Assembly (NCBI GenBank): GCA_034419095.1
Contig: DAOULQ010000154.1
Coordinates: forward strand, 1-38,418
From: UBA7937 sp034419095
GTDB taxonomy: Bacteria; Chloroflexota; Anaerolineae; UBA7937
Direction of reading: 5' to 3'
Length of the DNA: 38,418 bases
The position numbers and the translations under genes are program-made. The notes under the pieces were generated by a model, which was not told where the DNA came from, did no database searches, and was given only the letters and a program-made list of their open reading frames with translations. This document shows positions 16,032 to 24,568 of this stretch, piece by piece; within the stretch, counting starts at the first letter, position 1; the number at the start of each line of letters is the position of its first letter.

Positions 16032-16983
16032 TTCCGAAGCCCTCATGACCTGCCCGCTGTGTAACGCTCAGCGGTGGCAGAGCGTGTATTCGGCTCATCT
16101 CGAGCGGGAGAAGTTGGCTCATGTAGTATGTGAGGAATGTGGGTTGGTGTTTCAAAACCCTCGCCCGACATCAGGAAGTCTGGCAAACTACTATGGCGAC
16201 GCCTACGGTTCGGTATTGAATAGGGGGGAAGAAGGAACTGGCTCAGGACCAACGCTTCAGGCCATTCGCAACGCAGAGATCAAGGCGGAGAGAGCAATCT
16301 CATTTCTTGAAAGATACTATAGCCCACCTGAAAGGGCATCTGTGTTGGACATCGGCTCTTCGGCGGGGGTTCTTTTGGATCGTTTCAAAGCACGCGGGTA
16401 TGCAACATACGGAATAGAACCCAACGTACCATTCGCTCAATACTCTCGGGAGCATGGCCACATAGTCGAGGTTGACTTCTTTGACGTTCAATCCTTCTGC
16501 GGAATCCGGTTCGACCTTGTTACGCTGATACATGTCCTCGAGCACGTTCATGAGCCCGTGGCATTCCTTGCGGCGACAAAACGCAAACTCCAGGATGAGG
16601 GGATATTGCTAATTGAAGTCCCCAATGCGTTGAAACCGAACGGTCCTCTGGTGGAATTCTTCCAGTTGCCACACCTTTTCACATTTTCTCCTGAAACACT
16701 GCATCGAGCACTTATCATGGCTGGGTTTAAGCTAGTAGCGATGGATGACAAATATCCTCATCTACGGGCATTGGCACGACAGGAGAGAGCCAGCGTTAGC
16801 AACGGGCTCCCGGTTGGGGATTATCGGTTCGTCTTGCAGGTGATTAAGCGGTGTCGGACGCGTGACCGTATTCTGAGGCCACTCCTCACGGTCCGGCGAT
16901 GGCTTGGCACCGTCCGCTGGCACTTCCGCACGTGTAAGAAGGGATATAAGGCCTCTAATCTACCTAGGGCTGACAACGGTTAA
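16006..16983 (+). CDS. SAM-dependent methyltransferase with N-terminal zinc-ribbon-like domain
   Basis: A second Cys4-type methyltransferase (325 aa). Two CxxC pairs are at C16/C19 (TCPLC) and C42/C45 (CEECGLVFQNPRP), followed by YYGDAY, the usual linker in sugar C- and O-methyltransferases of this architecture. SAM motif I is VLDIGSSAG (113-121), then TYGIEPN with the acidic strand-2 residue, and LVTLIHVLEHVHEP. The C-terminus has a phenylalanine-rich substrate region (FFQLPHLFTFSPETLHRAL). The first ATG (16006) lies within the flippase remnant; another in-frame ATG at 16045, directly before the first Cys pair, may be the true start. The sugar it methylates is not identifiable. Confidence 0.85.
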   Translation: METKGTVLDSEALMTCPLCNAQRWQSVYSAHLEREKLAHVVCEECGLVFQNPRPTSGSLANYYGDAYGSVLNRGEEGTGSGPTLQAIRNAEIKAERAISFLERYYSPPERASVLDIGSSAGVLLDRFKARGYATYGIEPNVPFAQYSREHGHIVEVDFFDVQSFCGIRFDLVTLIHVLEHVHEPVAFLAATKRKLQDEGILLIEVPNALKPNGPLVEFFQLPHLFTFSPETLHRALIMAGFKLVAMDDKYPHLRALARQERASVSNGLPVGDYRFVLQVIKRCRTRDRILRPLLTVRRWLGTVRWHFRTCKKGYKASNLPRADNG

Positions 16984-17029
16984 CTAGCCGCACCCTGCCT
17001 TTGACAAAGGATGTGAACGAGATCGTAGA

Positions 17030-18472
17030 ATGGTGAAGATGCGACGGTACTTAGTTAGCATTCCCTATGGCATGTCTGCACGGAATGTCCTGCGCTCGGA
17101 TATCTTTGCGGTTTTGAAAGCAACTGGCCGTGTTGTCGTGCTATCTCCACTGCATAACGATACCAGTTTCCAACAAGAGTTCGGTGGGGTAGGGGTGGTC
17201 ATCACCGACCTCCCGCGCAGATTCTCCGCCCCCTACATGATGTTAAGAGGATTGCTTGACCATTTTGAGGGCTACTACTTCACAAACGCTACTGGTATCG
17301 AGACCTTGCAAATCCTGCGCGAATCTCTCAGGCGTCAGCATCCCCTGATCTACTACACTCGGGTGACAATGGGTAGGCTCGGTGGGACGCACCTTATCCT
17401 TAAGCAATTGCGCGCTCTTCAACAGAGATGGGGCAGGAATTCGCACTTCGGCCAATTGTTTGATGAGTTTCGGCCTGACCTAGTTTTCCTCACCCATTCA
17501 CTGGCTGTCGAAGAGTTTCCCGTTGCCTTCGAAGCACGCCGCCGAGGCATCCCTATCGTGGCCATGATCCACAGTTGGGACAACCTCACAGCCAAATCGG
17601 GCATGCGTACCGTGACGACTTTACGCCCTGGACGGATGCTTCCGCTCCGCTTTGATAAAGTCATCGTATGGAATGAGGTTGAAGCCAACGAACTGATGAG
17701 ATATTATGGGTATTGCCGGGATGAGATCTTCGTGGCAGGCATCCCGCAATTCGACTTCTATGCTCATCACAACTACCCCTCAAGGGAGGAGGTCATTTGG
17801 CGCATTGGAGGTGATCCCACGAAGCGGTTGATCACTTACGCTGCAGGGAGTTCCTACTTGTTACCCAAACAGAACGAAATCATACAGATACTTGTGCAAG
17901 CCTTGCAGGAAGAACGGTTCACTGCTCCTGCTCAGTTACTAATTCGAGGACATCCCGGCAGCGACATCGCTGAGTGGCAAGAACGTTTTGGAGCCATCTC
18001 AAACGTTCTCTTCCAACAGCCCAGTGTGGCATATGCGGCTTTGCGATTCTCCCAAGGCTGGCATATCGGGGAGGAGGACAAGGTCCAGCTTGCCCAGACG
18101 CTGTATCATAGCGATGTTATTGTGAATGTCGCCTCCACGCTGGCCATTGATGCTGCCGCCCTGAACAGACCCATCGTCTGTATCGGTTTCGACGGCTACG
18201 AAAACCGGCCCTATTACGAGTCCATCGCCAAGCACTACGATTTCACTCACTACCGGCCGGTGGTCGAATCGGGGGGTGTTCGCATTGCACGGTCGCCGAG
18301 GGAGTTGATCGAACACATCAATCGCTACCTGGAGAACCCCGATCTTGATGCTCCAGGCAGGCGGCAGATCGTTGAGCAACTTTGCTATCGCCTCGACGGC
18401 AAGGCTGGAGAACGTATCGGTCGCTACCTTGTGGAACTGCTCCGTGAATCACAACAAGAGGTTTTGGCATGA
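17030..18472 (+). CDS. GT-B-like transferase (glycosyl- or glycerophosphotransferase superfamily)
   Basis: A 480-residue cytoplasmic protein. The N-terminal half has Rossmann-like strands (RRYLVSIPYGMSARNVLRS, PDLVFLTHSLAVEEFPVAFE, GIPIVAMIHSWDN). The C-terminal half has FVAGIPQFDFY, LLIRGHPGSD and, near residue 363, VNVASTLAIDAAALNRPIVC, a motif shared by CDP-glycerol glycerophosphotransferases and related GT-B enzymes, where the Ser/Thr and Asp contact the donor nucleotide. It could move glycerol phosphate or a sugar. Its stop overlaps the start of the deoxyhypusine-synthase-like gene in an ATGA, which links it to the heptose module that follows. Donor and acceptor are unknown. Confidence 0.7.
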   Translation: MVKMRRYLVSIPYGMSARNVLRSDIFAVLKATGRVVVLSPLHNDTSFQQEFGGVGVVITDLPRRFSAPYMMLRGLLDHFEGYYFTNATGIETLQILRESLRRQHPLIYYTRVTMGRLGGTHLILKQLRALQQRWGRNSHFGQLFDEFRPDLVFLTHSLAVEEFPVAFEARRRGIPIVAMIHSWDNLTAKSGMRTVTTLRPGRMLPLRFDKVIVWNEVEANELMRYYGYCRDEIFVAGIPQFDFYAHHNYPSREEVIWRIGGDPTKRLITYAAGSSYLLPKQNEIIQILVQALQEERFTAPAQLLIRGHPGSDIAEWQERFGAISNVLFQQPSVAYAALRFSQGWHIGEEDKVQLAQTLYHSDVIVNVASTLAIDAAALNRPIVCIGFDGYENRPYYESIAKHYDFTHYRPVVESGGVRIARSPRELIEHINRYLENPDLDAPGRRQIVEQLCYRLDGKAGERIGRYLVELLRESQQEVLA

Positions 18473-19431
18473 AAGAATATCATCAAATTGACCTCCAAGG
18501 TGTCAGGACTTATCCCCTTAGGCAACGCAAGAACAAAGTCAAGACCGACGATTTCGCCAAAGTACCAACCCCGCAGGCATCTTTTAGGCAGTTCCTTAAT
18601 ACTCTGCCTCGTATTCTTGTGGGAAACGACTTTCCTCACGTTGTGAAGGCGATTGTTGATGCGCATCGCAACCAGCGCGCGGTGATCCTCGCTATGGGAT
18701 CCCATGTCATCAAGTGCGGCCTGAGCCTAATCGTGATCGAGTTGATGAAGCGCAGGGTAGTTACGGCTGTGGCAATGAACGGTTCGGGGCCTATTCATGA
18801 TTTTGAGATTGCTCTGATCGGTGAAACTTCAGAGGATGTGGCTGAAGGGCTGCAAACGGGCATGTTCGGGATGGTCGAGGAAACAGGCAAGTTGATTAAT
18901 GAAGCCATCGTTGAGGGCGCGAAACAGGGTATGGGAATGGGAAAGGCTATCGGCCGGAAGATCATGGAATTGAATGCACCCTTTCGCGATTACAGTATTT
19001 TGGCCGCCGGGGCGGAACTGGGCATCCCTGTAACGGTTCATGTAGCCCTCGGGACGGACATTATCCATATGCATCCTAAAGCCAATGGTGCTGCTACTGG
19101 CCAGACAACATTTGCTGACTTTAAGTTGTTTACGTCGGCGGTTTGTGATCTGGGAAATGGTGGGGTATACCTGAACGTGGGCTCCGCAGTAATCCTTCCA
19201 GAGGTATTTCTAAAAGCGCTTACAGTCGCCCGAAACCTAGGCAACGATGTGTTCAACTTTGTCACCGTCAATCTGGATATGATCCAGCACTACCGCCCAC
19301 TCCAGAATGTGGTGAAGCGTCCAACGTTGGACAGCAGCAAGGGGTACTCGATTACCGGCCATCATGAGATCATGATTCCTCTTCTGGCACAGGCAGTCAT
19401 CGAGTATCTGACTGAGACGAGCGAAGGGTGA
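18469..19431 (+). CDS. Deoxyhypusine-synthase-like protein of unknown function in heptose module
   Basis: A 320-residue soluble protein. The stretch from AVILAMGSHVIKCG (71-84) through VTAVAMNGSGPIHDFEIAL (98-116) lines up by eye with the deoxyhypusine synthase region containing the NAD-binding strand and the T-x-G-G-V-E-x-D segment. The next region, IGETSEDVAEGLQTGMFGM, and later GIPVTVHVALGTDIIHMHP (185-203) and ITGHHEIMIPLL (295-306), look like strongly constrained active-site blocks. The catalytic Lys motif of true deoxyhypusine synthase (GGGxxKH) is not present; the equivalent place reads GGVYLNVGSAVILPEVF. It is translationally coupled to the gene before it and ends three bases before hldE. 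A role in heptose activation or modification is likely from position but not shown. Confidence 0.65.
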   Translation: MKEYHQIDLQGVRTYPLRQRKNKVKTDDFAKVPTPQASFRQFLNTLPRILVGNDFPHVVKAIVDAHRNQRAVILAMGSHVIKCGLSLIVIELMKRRVVTAVAMNGSGPIHDFEIALIGETSEDVAEGLQTGMFGMVEETGKLINEAIVEGAKQGMGMGKAIGRKIMELNAPFRDYSILAAGAELGIPVTVHVALGTDIIHMHPKANGAATGQTTFADFKLFTSAVCDLGNGGVYLNVGSAVILPEVFLKALTVARNLGNDVFNFVTVNLDMIQHYRPLQNVVKRPTLDSSKGYSITGHHEIMIPLLAQAVIEYLTETSEG

Positions 19432-19434
19432 TTC

Positions 19435-20931
19435 ATGTCAAAGGTCCTTACTTTAGATCAACTTCTCGCTATCCGTGAGCAATCAAGGTCCGAGGGCGAG
19501 GTGGTTGTCTTCACCAACGGCTGCTTCGATCTCTTGCATCTGGGCCATGTCCGCTACCTGCAAGCAGCGAAAGAGCTGGGCGACGTGCTGATCGTTGGCC
19601 TGAACAGCGATGCGTCGGTCCGGCAACTCAGGGGACCTGGTTGTCCACTGGTCGCTGAGCAGGATCGGGCAGAGATCCTGGCGGCACTTTCCTGCGTGGA
19701 TTATGTTGTTATCTTCGAGGAACTGACACCAGAAAGGGTCATCGCGTCGCTCAAGCCAGATGTCCACTGTAAAGGTGGTGACTATGCACCGGGCGCAGGC
19801 AAGCCCATGCCCGAGGCGCAAACGGTGGTGGAATATGGCGGTCGTGTGGAGATTATACCCTATATCTCAGGCTATTCCAGCACGAGTCTAATCTCCACCA
19901 TTCAGGCCAAGAACAACATGTCCGGTGGAGGAATTAGCAACGTGAAGCAACGATTGATAGAGGTTGTGAGGCACCTTGAGGGAAAAAAGGTACTAGTGGT
20001 TGGGGATGTGATGTTGGATGAATATGTCTGGGGGCGGGTAGCCCGGATCTCTCCCGAAGCTCCCATCCCTGTGGTGGAGGTTGACAAAATATCCTTCACA
20101 CCTGGTGGGGCAGCGAATGTGGCCGTGAACGCGGCCAGCCTGGGAGGCAAGGTTCACCTCATCGGGGTGATTGGTGATGACGAGGAGGGTGCTAGGCTTC
20201 GACAACTGTTCCTAGATAACGACGTCCGCATTGATGGGCTGATGACCGATCCCACGCGGCCAACGACAAGGAAAACCAGGATCATCGCCCAGAACCAACA
20301 GGTTCTCCGAGCTGACCGTGAAGGGAGAAAACCGATCGGCGATGACATCGCCCAGAGGATACAGAGCTACATCTTGGATGTGATCTCCGAGATAGATGTA
20401 GTGGTGGTGTCTGACTACGCTAAAGGGATGACTGTGGCTTCTCTGCTCCAACAGCTAATCCAGGTAGCACGTAGATTCGAGAAACCACTCGTTGTTGATC
20501 CTAAGGGGCGCGATTACTCCAAATACAGGGGAGCAACGGTTGTTACGCCCAACAAGAGAGAAGCAGGTCAAGTTGTAGATAGAGAGATCATGGATGAAGA
20601 GAGTTTAATCTATGTCGGTCGCACCTTGCTGAACCAGTTGGCCTGTGAGGCTGTGGTGATTACACGAGGTGAGGAAGGGATGTCCCTGTTTGAAAGTAAC
20701 GGCGGTGTTATCCACCTCCCAGCGTTCAGTAGAGAGGTGTACGACGTGACCGGTGCAGGTGACACTGTGGTAGCGACGCTATCCCTGGCCTTGGCAGCGG
20801 GTGCGCACCTGTTCGAGTGCGTGAACCTGGCTAACCACGCCGCAGGGGTTGTGGTAGGCAAGGTGGGAACGGCCAACGTAACCCGCAAAGAGTTGCTCAG
20901 AGCCCTGGATCTCTACTACTATTACGCTTAA
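19435..20931 (+). CDS. hldE: Bifunctional heptose kinase/adenylyltransferase with reversed domain order
   Basis: Phosphorylates D-glycero-D-manno-heptose 7-phosphate at C1 and later adenylates the heptose 1-phosphate to give ADP-heptose. In E. coli HldE the kinase is N-terminal and the adenylyltransferase C-terminal. Here the order is swapped. Residues 1-155 are the adenylyltransferase (FTNGCFDLLHLGH with HxGH at 35-38, LNSDASVRQLRG, and GYSSTSLI at 146-153). Residues 180-498 are the PfkB-type kinase (VVGDVMLDEYVWG, RISPEAPIPVVEV, PGGAANVAVNAASLG, KGMTVASLL, and the catalytic DVTGAGDTVVA at 437-447). Both domains look complete, joined by a linker of about 25 residues with SGGG. It sits between the deoxyhypusine-synthase-like gene and gmhA. 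Confidence 0.92.
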   Translation: MSKVLTLDQLLAIREQSRSEGEVVVFTNGCFDLLHLGHVRYLQAAKELGDVLIVGLNSDASVRQLRGPGCPLVAEQDRAEILAALSCVDYVVIFEELTPERVIASLKPDVHCKGGDYAPGAGKPMPEAQTVVEYGGRVEIIPYISGYSSTSLISTIQAKNNMSGGGISNVKQRLIEVVRHLEGKKVLVVGDVMLDEYVWGRVARISPEAPIPVVEVDKISFTPGGAANVAVNAASLGGKVHLIGVIGDDEEGARLRQLFLDNDVRIDGLMTDPTRPTTRKTRIIAQNQQVLRADREGRKPIGDDIAQRIQSYILDVISEIDVVVVSDYAKGMTVASLLQQLIQVARRFEKPLVVDPKGRDYSKYRGATVVTPNKREAGQVVDREIMDEESLIYVGRTLLNQLACEAVVITRGEEGMSLFESNGGVIHLPAFSREVYDVTGAGDTVVATLSLALAAGAHLFECVNLANHAAGVVVGKVGTANVTRKELLRALDLYYYYA

Positions 20932-20941
20932 GCACTTTTAT

Positions 20942-21553
20942 ATGTCGCCGATGGAAAACGAAGCGCTGTCAAATGATTTCACTCCCGTGATTCGCTCCCA
21001 CCTGGAAAAGAGCATCCAGGTTATGGAGAGAATCATTGAAGAGAATGCTCCCCTTATTTCAAGAATAGCCCACTTATTCATTGAAACGTTTAAGGGTGGA
21101 AGGAAAGCGGTCATTTTTGGCAATGGTGGGAGCGCGGCGGATGCTCAGCATGTGGCGGCCGAGTTGGTGCATCGGTTCAGAATAGATAGGGCAGCGTTGC
21201 CGGCGATCGCTCTCACCACCGATACCTCGATACTCAGCTCAATCGGGAATGACTACGGCTTTGACCGGGTGTTTGCCCGCCAGATAGAGGCCCTTGTAAC
21301 CCCGGGCGACATAGTGGTGGGTATCAGCACCAGTGGCAACGCTCGTAACGTTCTCGAGGGCATCCGTGTCGCCCGTGAGAAAGGAGCGGTTACCATCGGC
21401 TTTACCGGCTACACCGGAGGGGCACTGCGAGAGCTGGTGGATGTTTGCTTCCAGGTTCCTTCGCATAACACCGCTCACATCCAAGAAGCGCATATCACTG
21501 TTTGGCACATCCTTTGTGATTTGATTGAACAGGCCCTTTTTGCCAAGAGCTGA
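20942..21553 (+). CDS. gmhA: Sedoheptulose-7-phosphate isomerase
   Basis: First enzyme of bacterial heptose synthesis: converts sedoheptulose 7-phosphate to D-glycero-D-manno-heptose 7-phosphate. The SIS domain carries FGNGGSAADAQHVAAEL (59-75), LTTDTSILSSIGNDYGFD and GISTSGNARNVL (128-138). The zinc ligands known for E. coli GmhA (His61, Glu65, Gln172, His180) all appear shifted by exactly nine positions: H70, E74, Q181 and H189. Length (203 aa) is normal. The ATG at 20942 has only a weak ribosome site; a second ATG at 20951 is possible. It supplies HldE, encoded 10 bases upstream. A divergent SIS paralogue lies at the right edge of the window. Confidence 0.94.
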   Translation: MSPMENEALSNDFTPVIRSHLEKSIQVMERIIEENAPLISRIAHLFIETFKGGRKAVIFGNGGSAADAQHVAAELVHRFRIDRAALPAIALTTDTSILSSIGNDYGFDRVFARQIEALVTPGDIVVGISTSGNARNVLEGIRVAREKGAVTIGFTGYTGGALRELVDVCFQVPSHNTAHIQEAHITVWHILCDLIEQALFAKS

Positions 21554-21564
21554 GCGGGTCAAAG

Positions 21565-22770
21565 ATGCCTCTGAATCAGACACAACGCATCTTGATCGTT
21601 GGACTATGTGGCGTGGGTGACCTTCTTTTCTTTCTCCCCGCGCTGAAGGCTTTGCGGGCACAATCCCCCGAGGCCATTGTTGATCTGCTGGTGCTACCGA
21701 GCGGTTCAGCAGATCTGTTCAAGAATAGGGGGCTGGTGGACCGGGTGATCACATTCCCCTTCACTCGCTGGCATGCCTCGAGAACGCAATCTCAATGGCG
21801 CGATCTATTATGTAGCGTTGCCGAACTCAGACGGCAACAGTATAAGGTTTCGATCTGGCCGTTCGCAGTCACGACGGTCAAGAAGCAAATCCTGGATATA
21901 CTTCTGGGTGCGCATCGAAGCATCATGCACCAGGGGGAAGGCTTCTTTTCATCGCGTCGGCTGTGGCCAAGGCAGTCGTTGCTTACATTCAAACGTACAG
22001 ACCATGTGGTGGAGAGGAACGCAGATCTGGTGCGCGTCCTGGGGGTGGAAGTCACTGACTTGAGGATCGAACTTCCGTTAACAGATGAGGAGATAGCCTG
22101 GGGGAAGCAGCACGTGCACTCTCTCATTGGGCAACGGTATGGTCCTTTGATCGGGTTCCATCCCAGCGGCAATTTGCGCTGGAGCGCTAACCGGCAGTGG
22201 TCACCTACTGCATATGCGCAAGTCGCTGACAGAGTTGCACGTCAACTCGGGGCAGTGCCTTTGCTGTTTGGCTCGTCGAGTGAAACGGAACTACTCCGGG
22301 GGATTGCCGCAAAGATGGCAACGGAACCGGTTATCATCAGCAATCTGTCGTTACCACAGGTTGCAGCCGTCATCAGGCACTTGGATGCATTGGTAGGCAA
22401 CGACTCTGCATTGGTCCATCTCGCGGCAGCGCTGGGCATGACAGCAGTGAGCGTGGTCGGACCGACAAACCCGGCTAGGACAGGACCATGGGGATGTCGT
22501 GGTTATGTTGTAAGACTTGATCTTCCCTGCAGCCCTTGCTTTGATGACCGGCTTGACCTTCGATGCCCGCACCACCTGTGCTTGAATGCATTGTTACCCG
22601 AACACGTTTTCTCCGTACTCAAGCAAATCCTCGCGTCACCCCAGGAAACAGATAGCCTAAAACCGACGGTTCACAATGTTTCCCCGAAGGGGGTCACAGA
22701 TGAAACGTTCCAGCAGTTCATGATCCAGCGCAAGAGATGGGAACGCCGGCAGAGAGTCCGGATATTGTGA
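21565..22770 (+). CDS. GT9 heptosyltransferase (WaaC/WaaF-like)
   Basis: Predicted ADP-heptose-dependent glycosyltransferase on the cytoplasmic face of the inner membrane. The GT-B N-terminal domain has ILIVGLCGVGDLLFFLPAL, the GT9 pattern with Gly-Asp before a catalytic-loop helix. The C-terminal domain has IGFHPSGN, the donor-binding LVGNDSALVHLAAALGM (GxDS-x3-H-x-A) and VVGPTNPARTGPWG, all typical of heptosyltransferases. CSPCFDDRLDLRCPHHLCL near the C-terminus matches the Cys-rich segment often seen in this family. Length 401 aa. The 11-base spacing from gmhA and the adjacent hldE make ADP-heptose the most likely donor. The last 50 residues are a basic tail of no evident family. Confidence 0.88.
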   Translation: MPLNQTQRILIVGLCGVGDLLFFLPALKALRAQSPEAIVDLLVLPSGSADLFKNRGLVDRVITFPFTRWHASRTQSQWRDLLCSVAELRRQQYKVSIWPFAVTTVKKQILDILLGAHRSIMHQGEGFFSSRRLWPRQSLLTFKRTDHVVERNADLVRVLGVEVTDLRIELPLTDEEIAWGKQHVHSLIGQRYGPLIGFHPSGNLRWSANRQWSPTAYAQVADRVARQLGAVPLLFGSSSETELLRGIAAKMATEPVIISNLSLPQVAAVIRHLDALVGNDSALVHLAAALGMTAVSVVGPTNPARTGPWGCRGYVVRLDLPCSPCFDDRLDLRCPHHLCLNALLPEHVFSVLKQILASPQETDSLKPTVHNVSPKGVTDETFQQFMIQRKRWERRQRVRIL

Positions 22771-22832
22771 CTTTATGAATACCTCGGTCAGGAAAGTCGA
22801 AACGCTGTGGTGACTTCAACGAGAGCAAAAGG

Positions 22833-24545
22833 ATGAAGCAAGGAAAGATTAGCTCATTGAACAAAAGCGGCCTAACGCGTGTCCGGGGCTTCCGACTTGA
22901 TAGGGCGTTAGAAACCGTGCGACAACGAGGTGGGATAGCTTCACCCATAGTACTGGCCGGCATCACTGTTGTGGGCTTTTCATTGAGATGGGTTGGTAAG
23001 AACTTTGGCCTTCCCTACCTATATCACTGCGATGAGCCAGGTTCCATGAACGCTGTGTTGTGGATGCTGAAGACGGGAGACTTGAACCCTCACTTCTTTA
23101 TTTACCCCTCGCTATCGATCTACCTGCAACTGGTTGTTGCTGTCGCTGCCTACTTTGTAGGTATCCCTCGCTCGATAGTCTGGGACTTGAAGGACATCGT
23201 ACCGACAAGCCCTGATGCTATCGCCGGAGCATTGGGCGCCTATGTAACGTGGACGGCCAGTCACCCCTGGTTCTGGAGCTGGGCCCGCGGGTTTGTAGTA
23301 GTTTTGGGCACCTTCACTGTAGTGCTGGTGTATCTGCTGGGAAGGCGCGTGTTCTCCCAAAGAGTGGGATTTGTCGCCGCACTAATCCTGGCAGTCAGTC
23401 CTGGGCATGTCGTGCAATCACGTTTTGTGCTGCCCAACGTGCCGACTACTTTCCTTGTGGTCCTGACCGCGCTCCTCGCCCTTAGGGTTATGGACAGACA
23501 AACCTACTCTGCGTCGCTTTTGGCAGGTCTCGCAGCTGGCTTTACCGTCTCCAGCAAGTACGATGCGTTCTTAGTGGTATTGTTTCCTGTTGCTGCCGTT
23601 CTCCTTGCTCAGCCTTGGCGTCGAGGCCAACGTCTAGCTCTTGTATTTCTAGCCACGATGGTAGGATTCCTACTTGGCACTCCTTATGCTCTGTTAGCTC
23701 TGCCAGAGTTTCTTACAGGAGCGGGGTACTCCATTTACCAGAACACGGTCATTGGTATTCCGGGAGCAACGGTATCTCCAGGTCTACTCCATCTTATTGC
23801 AAACGTTAGTTTCTTGCGTGACAGCTTGGGCGTACTAGGTCTGGTTGCGACGGGCATTGGCCTAGGATGGGCTGTGAGCAAAACCGATACTCAACAGCGG
23901 CAAGCAGCATTAGCGTTGGCCCTCCCAAGTGTAGTATGGATTGGGATGAGATCACTGGCCAAGGTAGCCTTCCCGCGCAATATGTTGCCTTTGGAGCCTT
24001 TTGCCGCCGTGTTTGCAGCGTTTGGCCTGGATGCCATCACTGTGAGCATCGCGCGTCGCCTGTCTGAAAAGCATGTAGTCCCACGGCTGATGTTAATCAT
24101 TCTTCTTCTTGCCGTAGTTGCACAACCATTCAGAATAGCGGCATCCGACACTTCGAAATGGCATCAGCAAGAAGGCACTGACTCTCGAATAAAGGTCTAT
24201 GATTGGCTATTAAGCCTGCCTGCTGGTACCAGGATTGTGGTGATGCAGGAACTGGACATGTTCAAGCTACACCTCAGATGGCTGCGTGAGACGGGGATTG
24301 AGGTATATGAACCCAGCGTCTTGGATTGGAGTTATGAGTACTACGTTGAACAGGGATATGACTATATCGTTACCGCTCAATCCTTTCGCAGTTCCGACAC
24401 TAAGAGGAGTGAGGAGGTGGCAAGAATGAACGAGAAGTGGCGCGATTATGAACCAATTGTCTCTTTTGGCATGCAGTCAATGTGCTTGGGCTGTCTCAGC
24501 ATAGATCCGGTTATCGTTGTGCTGCCAGTGAAAGAGCGACCATAG
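22833..24545 (+). CDS. GT-C fold membrane glycosyltransferase (GT39-like)
   Basis: Polytopic protein of 570 residues with roughly 10-12 hydrophobic segments. After the first helix comes YLYHCDEPGSMNAVLWMLKTG, in which the Asp-Glu pair sits where GT39-type enzymes have their catalytic acid, followed by NPHFFIYPSLSIYLQ, the family-typical P-x2-Y start of the next helix. AGLAAGFTVSSKYDAFLVVL is the usual later segment. A soluble C-terminal domain of about 140 residues follows the last helix (from near 430: GTRIVVMQELDMFKLHLRW, YDYIVTAQSF). It should use a polyprenyl-phosphate sugar in the periplasm, fitting the GT2 enzyme at 10167. Gap to the previous gene is 62 bases, and the ribosome site is weak. 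Confidence 0.8.
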   Translation: MKQGKISSLNKSGLTRVRGFRLDRALETVRQRGGIASPIVLAGITVVGFSLRWVGKNFGLPYLYHCDEPGSMNAVLWMLKTGDLNPHFFIYPSLSIYLQLVVAVAAYFVGIPRSIVWDLKDIVPTSPDAIAGALGAYVTWTASHPWFWSWARGFVVVLGTFTVVLVYLLGRRVFSQRVGFVAALILAVSPGHVVQSRFVLPNVPTTFLVVLTALLALRVMDRQTYSASLLAGLAAGFTVSSKYDAFLVVLFPVAAVLLAQPWRRGQRLALVFLATMVGFLLGTPYALLALPEFLTGAGYSIYQNTVIGIPGATVSPGLLHLIANVSFLRDSLGVLGLVATGIGLGWAVSKTDTQQRQAALALALPSVVWIGMRSLAKVAFPRNMLPLEPFAAVFAAFGLDAITVSIARRLSEKHVVPRLMLIILLLAVVAQPFRIAASDTSKWHQQEGTDSRIKVYDWLLSLPAGTRIVVMQELDMFKLHLRWLRETGIEVYEPSVLDWSYEYYVEQGYDYIVTAQSFRSSDTKRSEEVARMNEKWRDYEPIVSFGMQSMCLGCLSIDPVIVVLPVKERP

Positions 24546-24568
24546 CGCTGCAAGTTGAGAGATACAGC

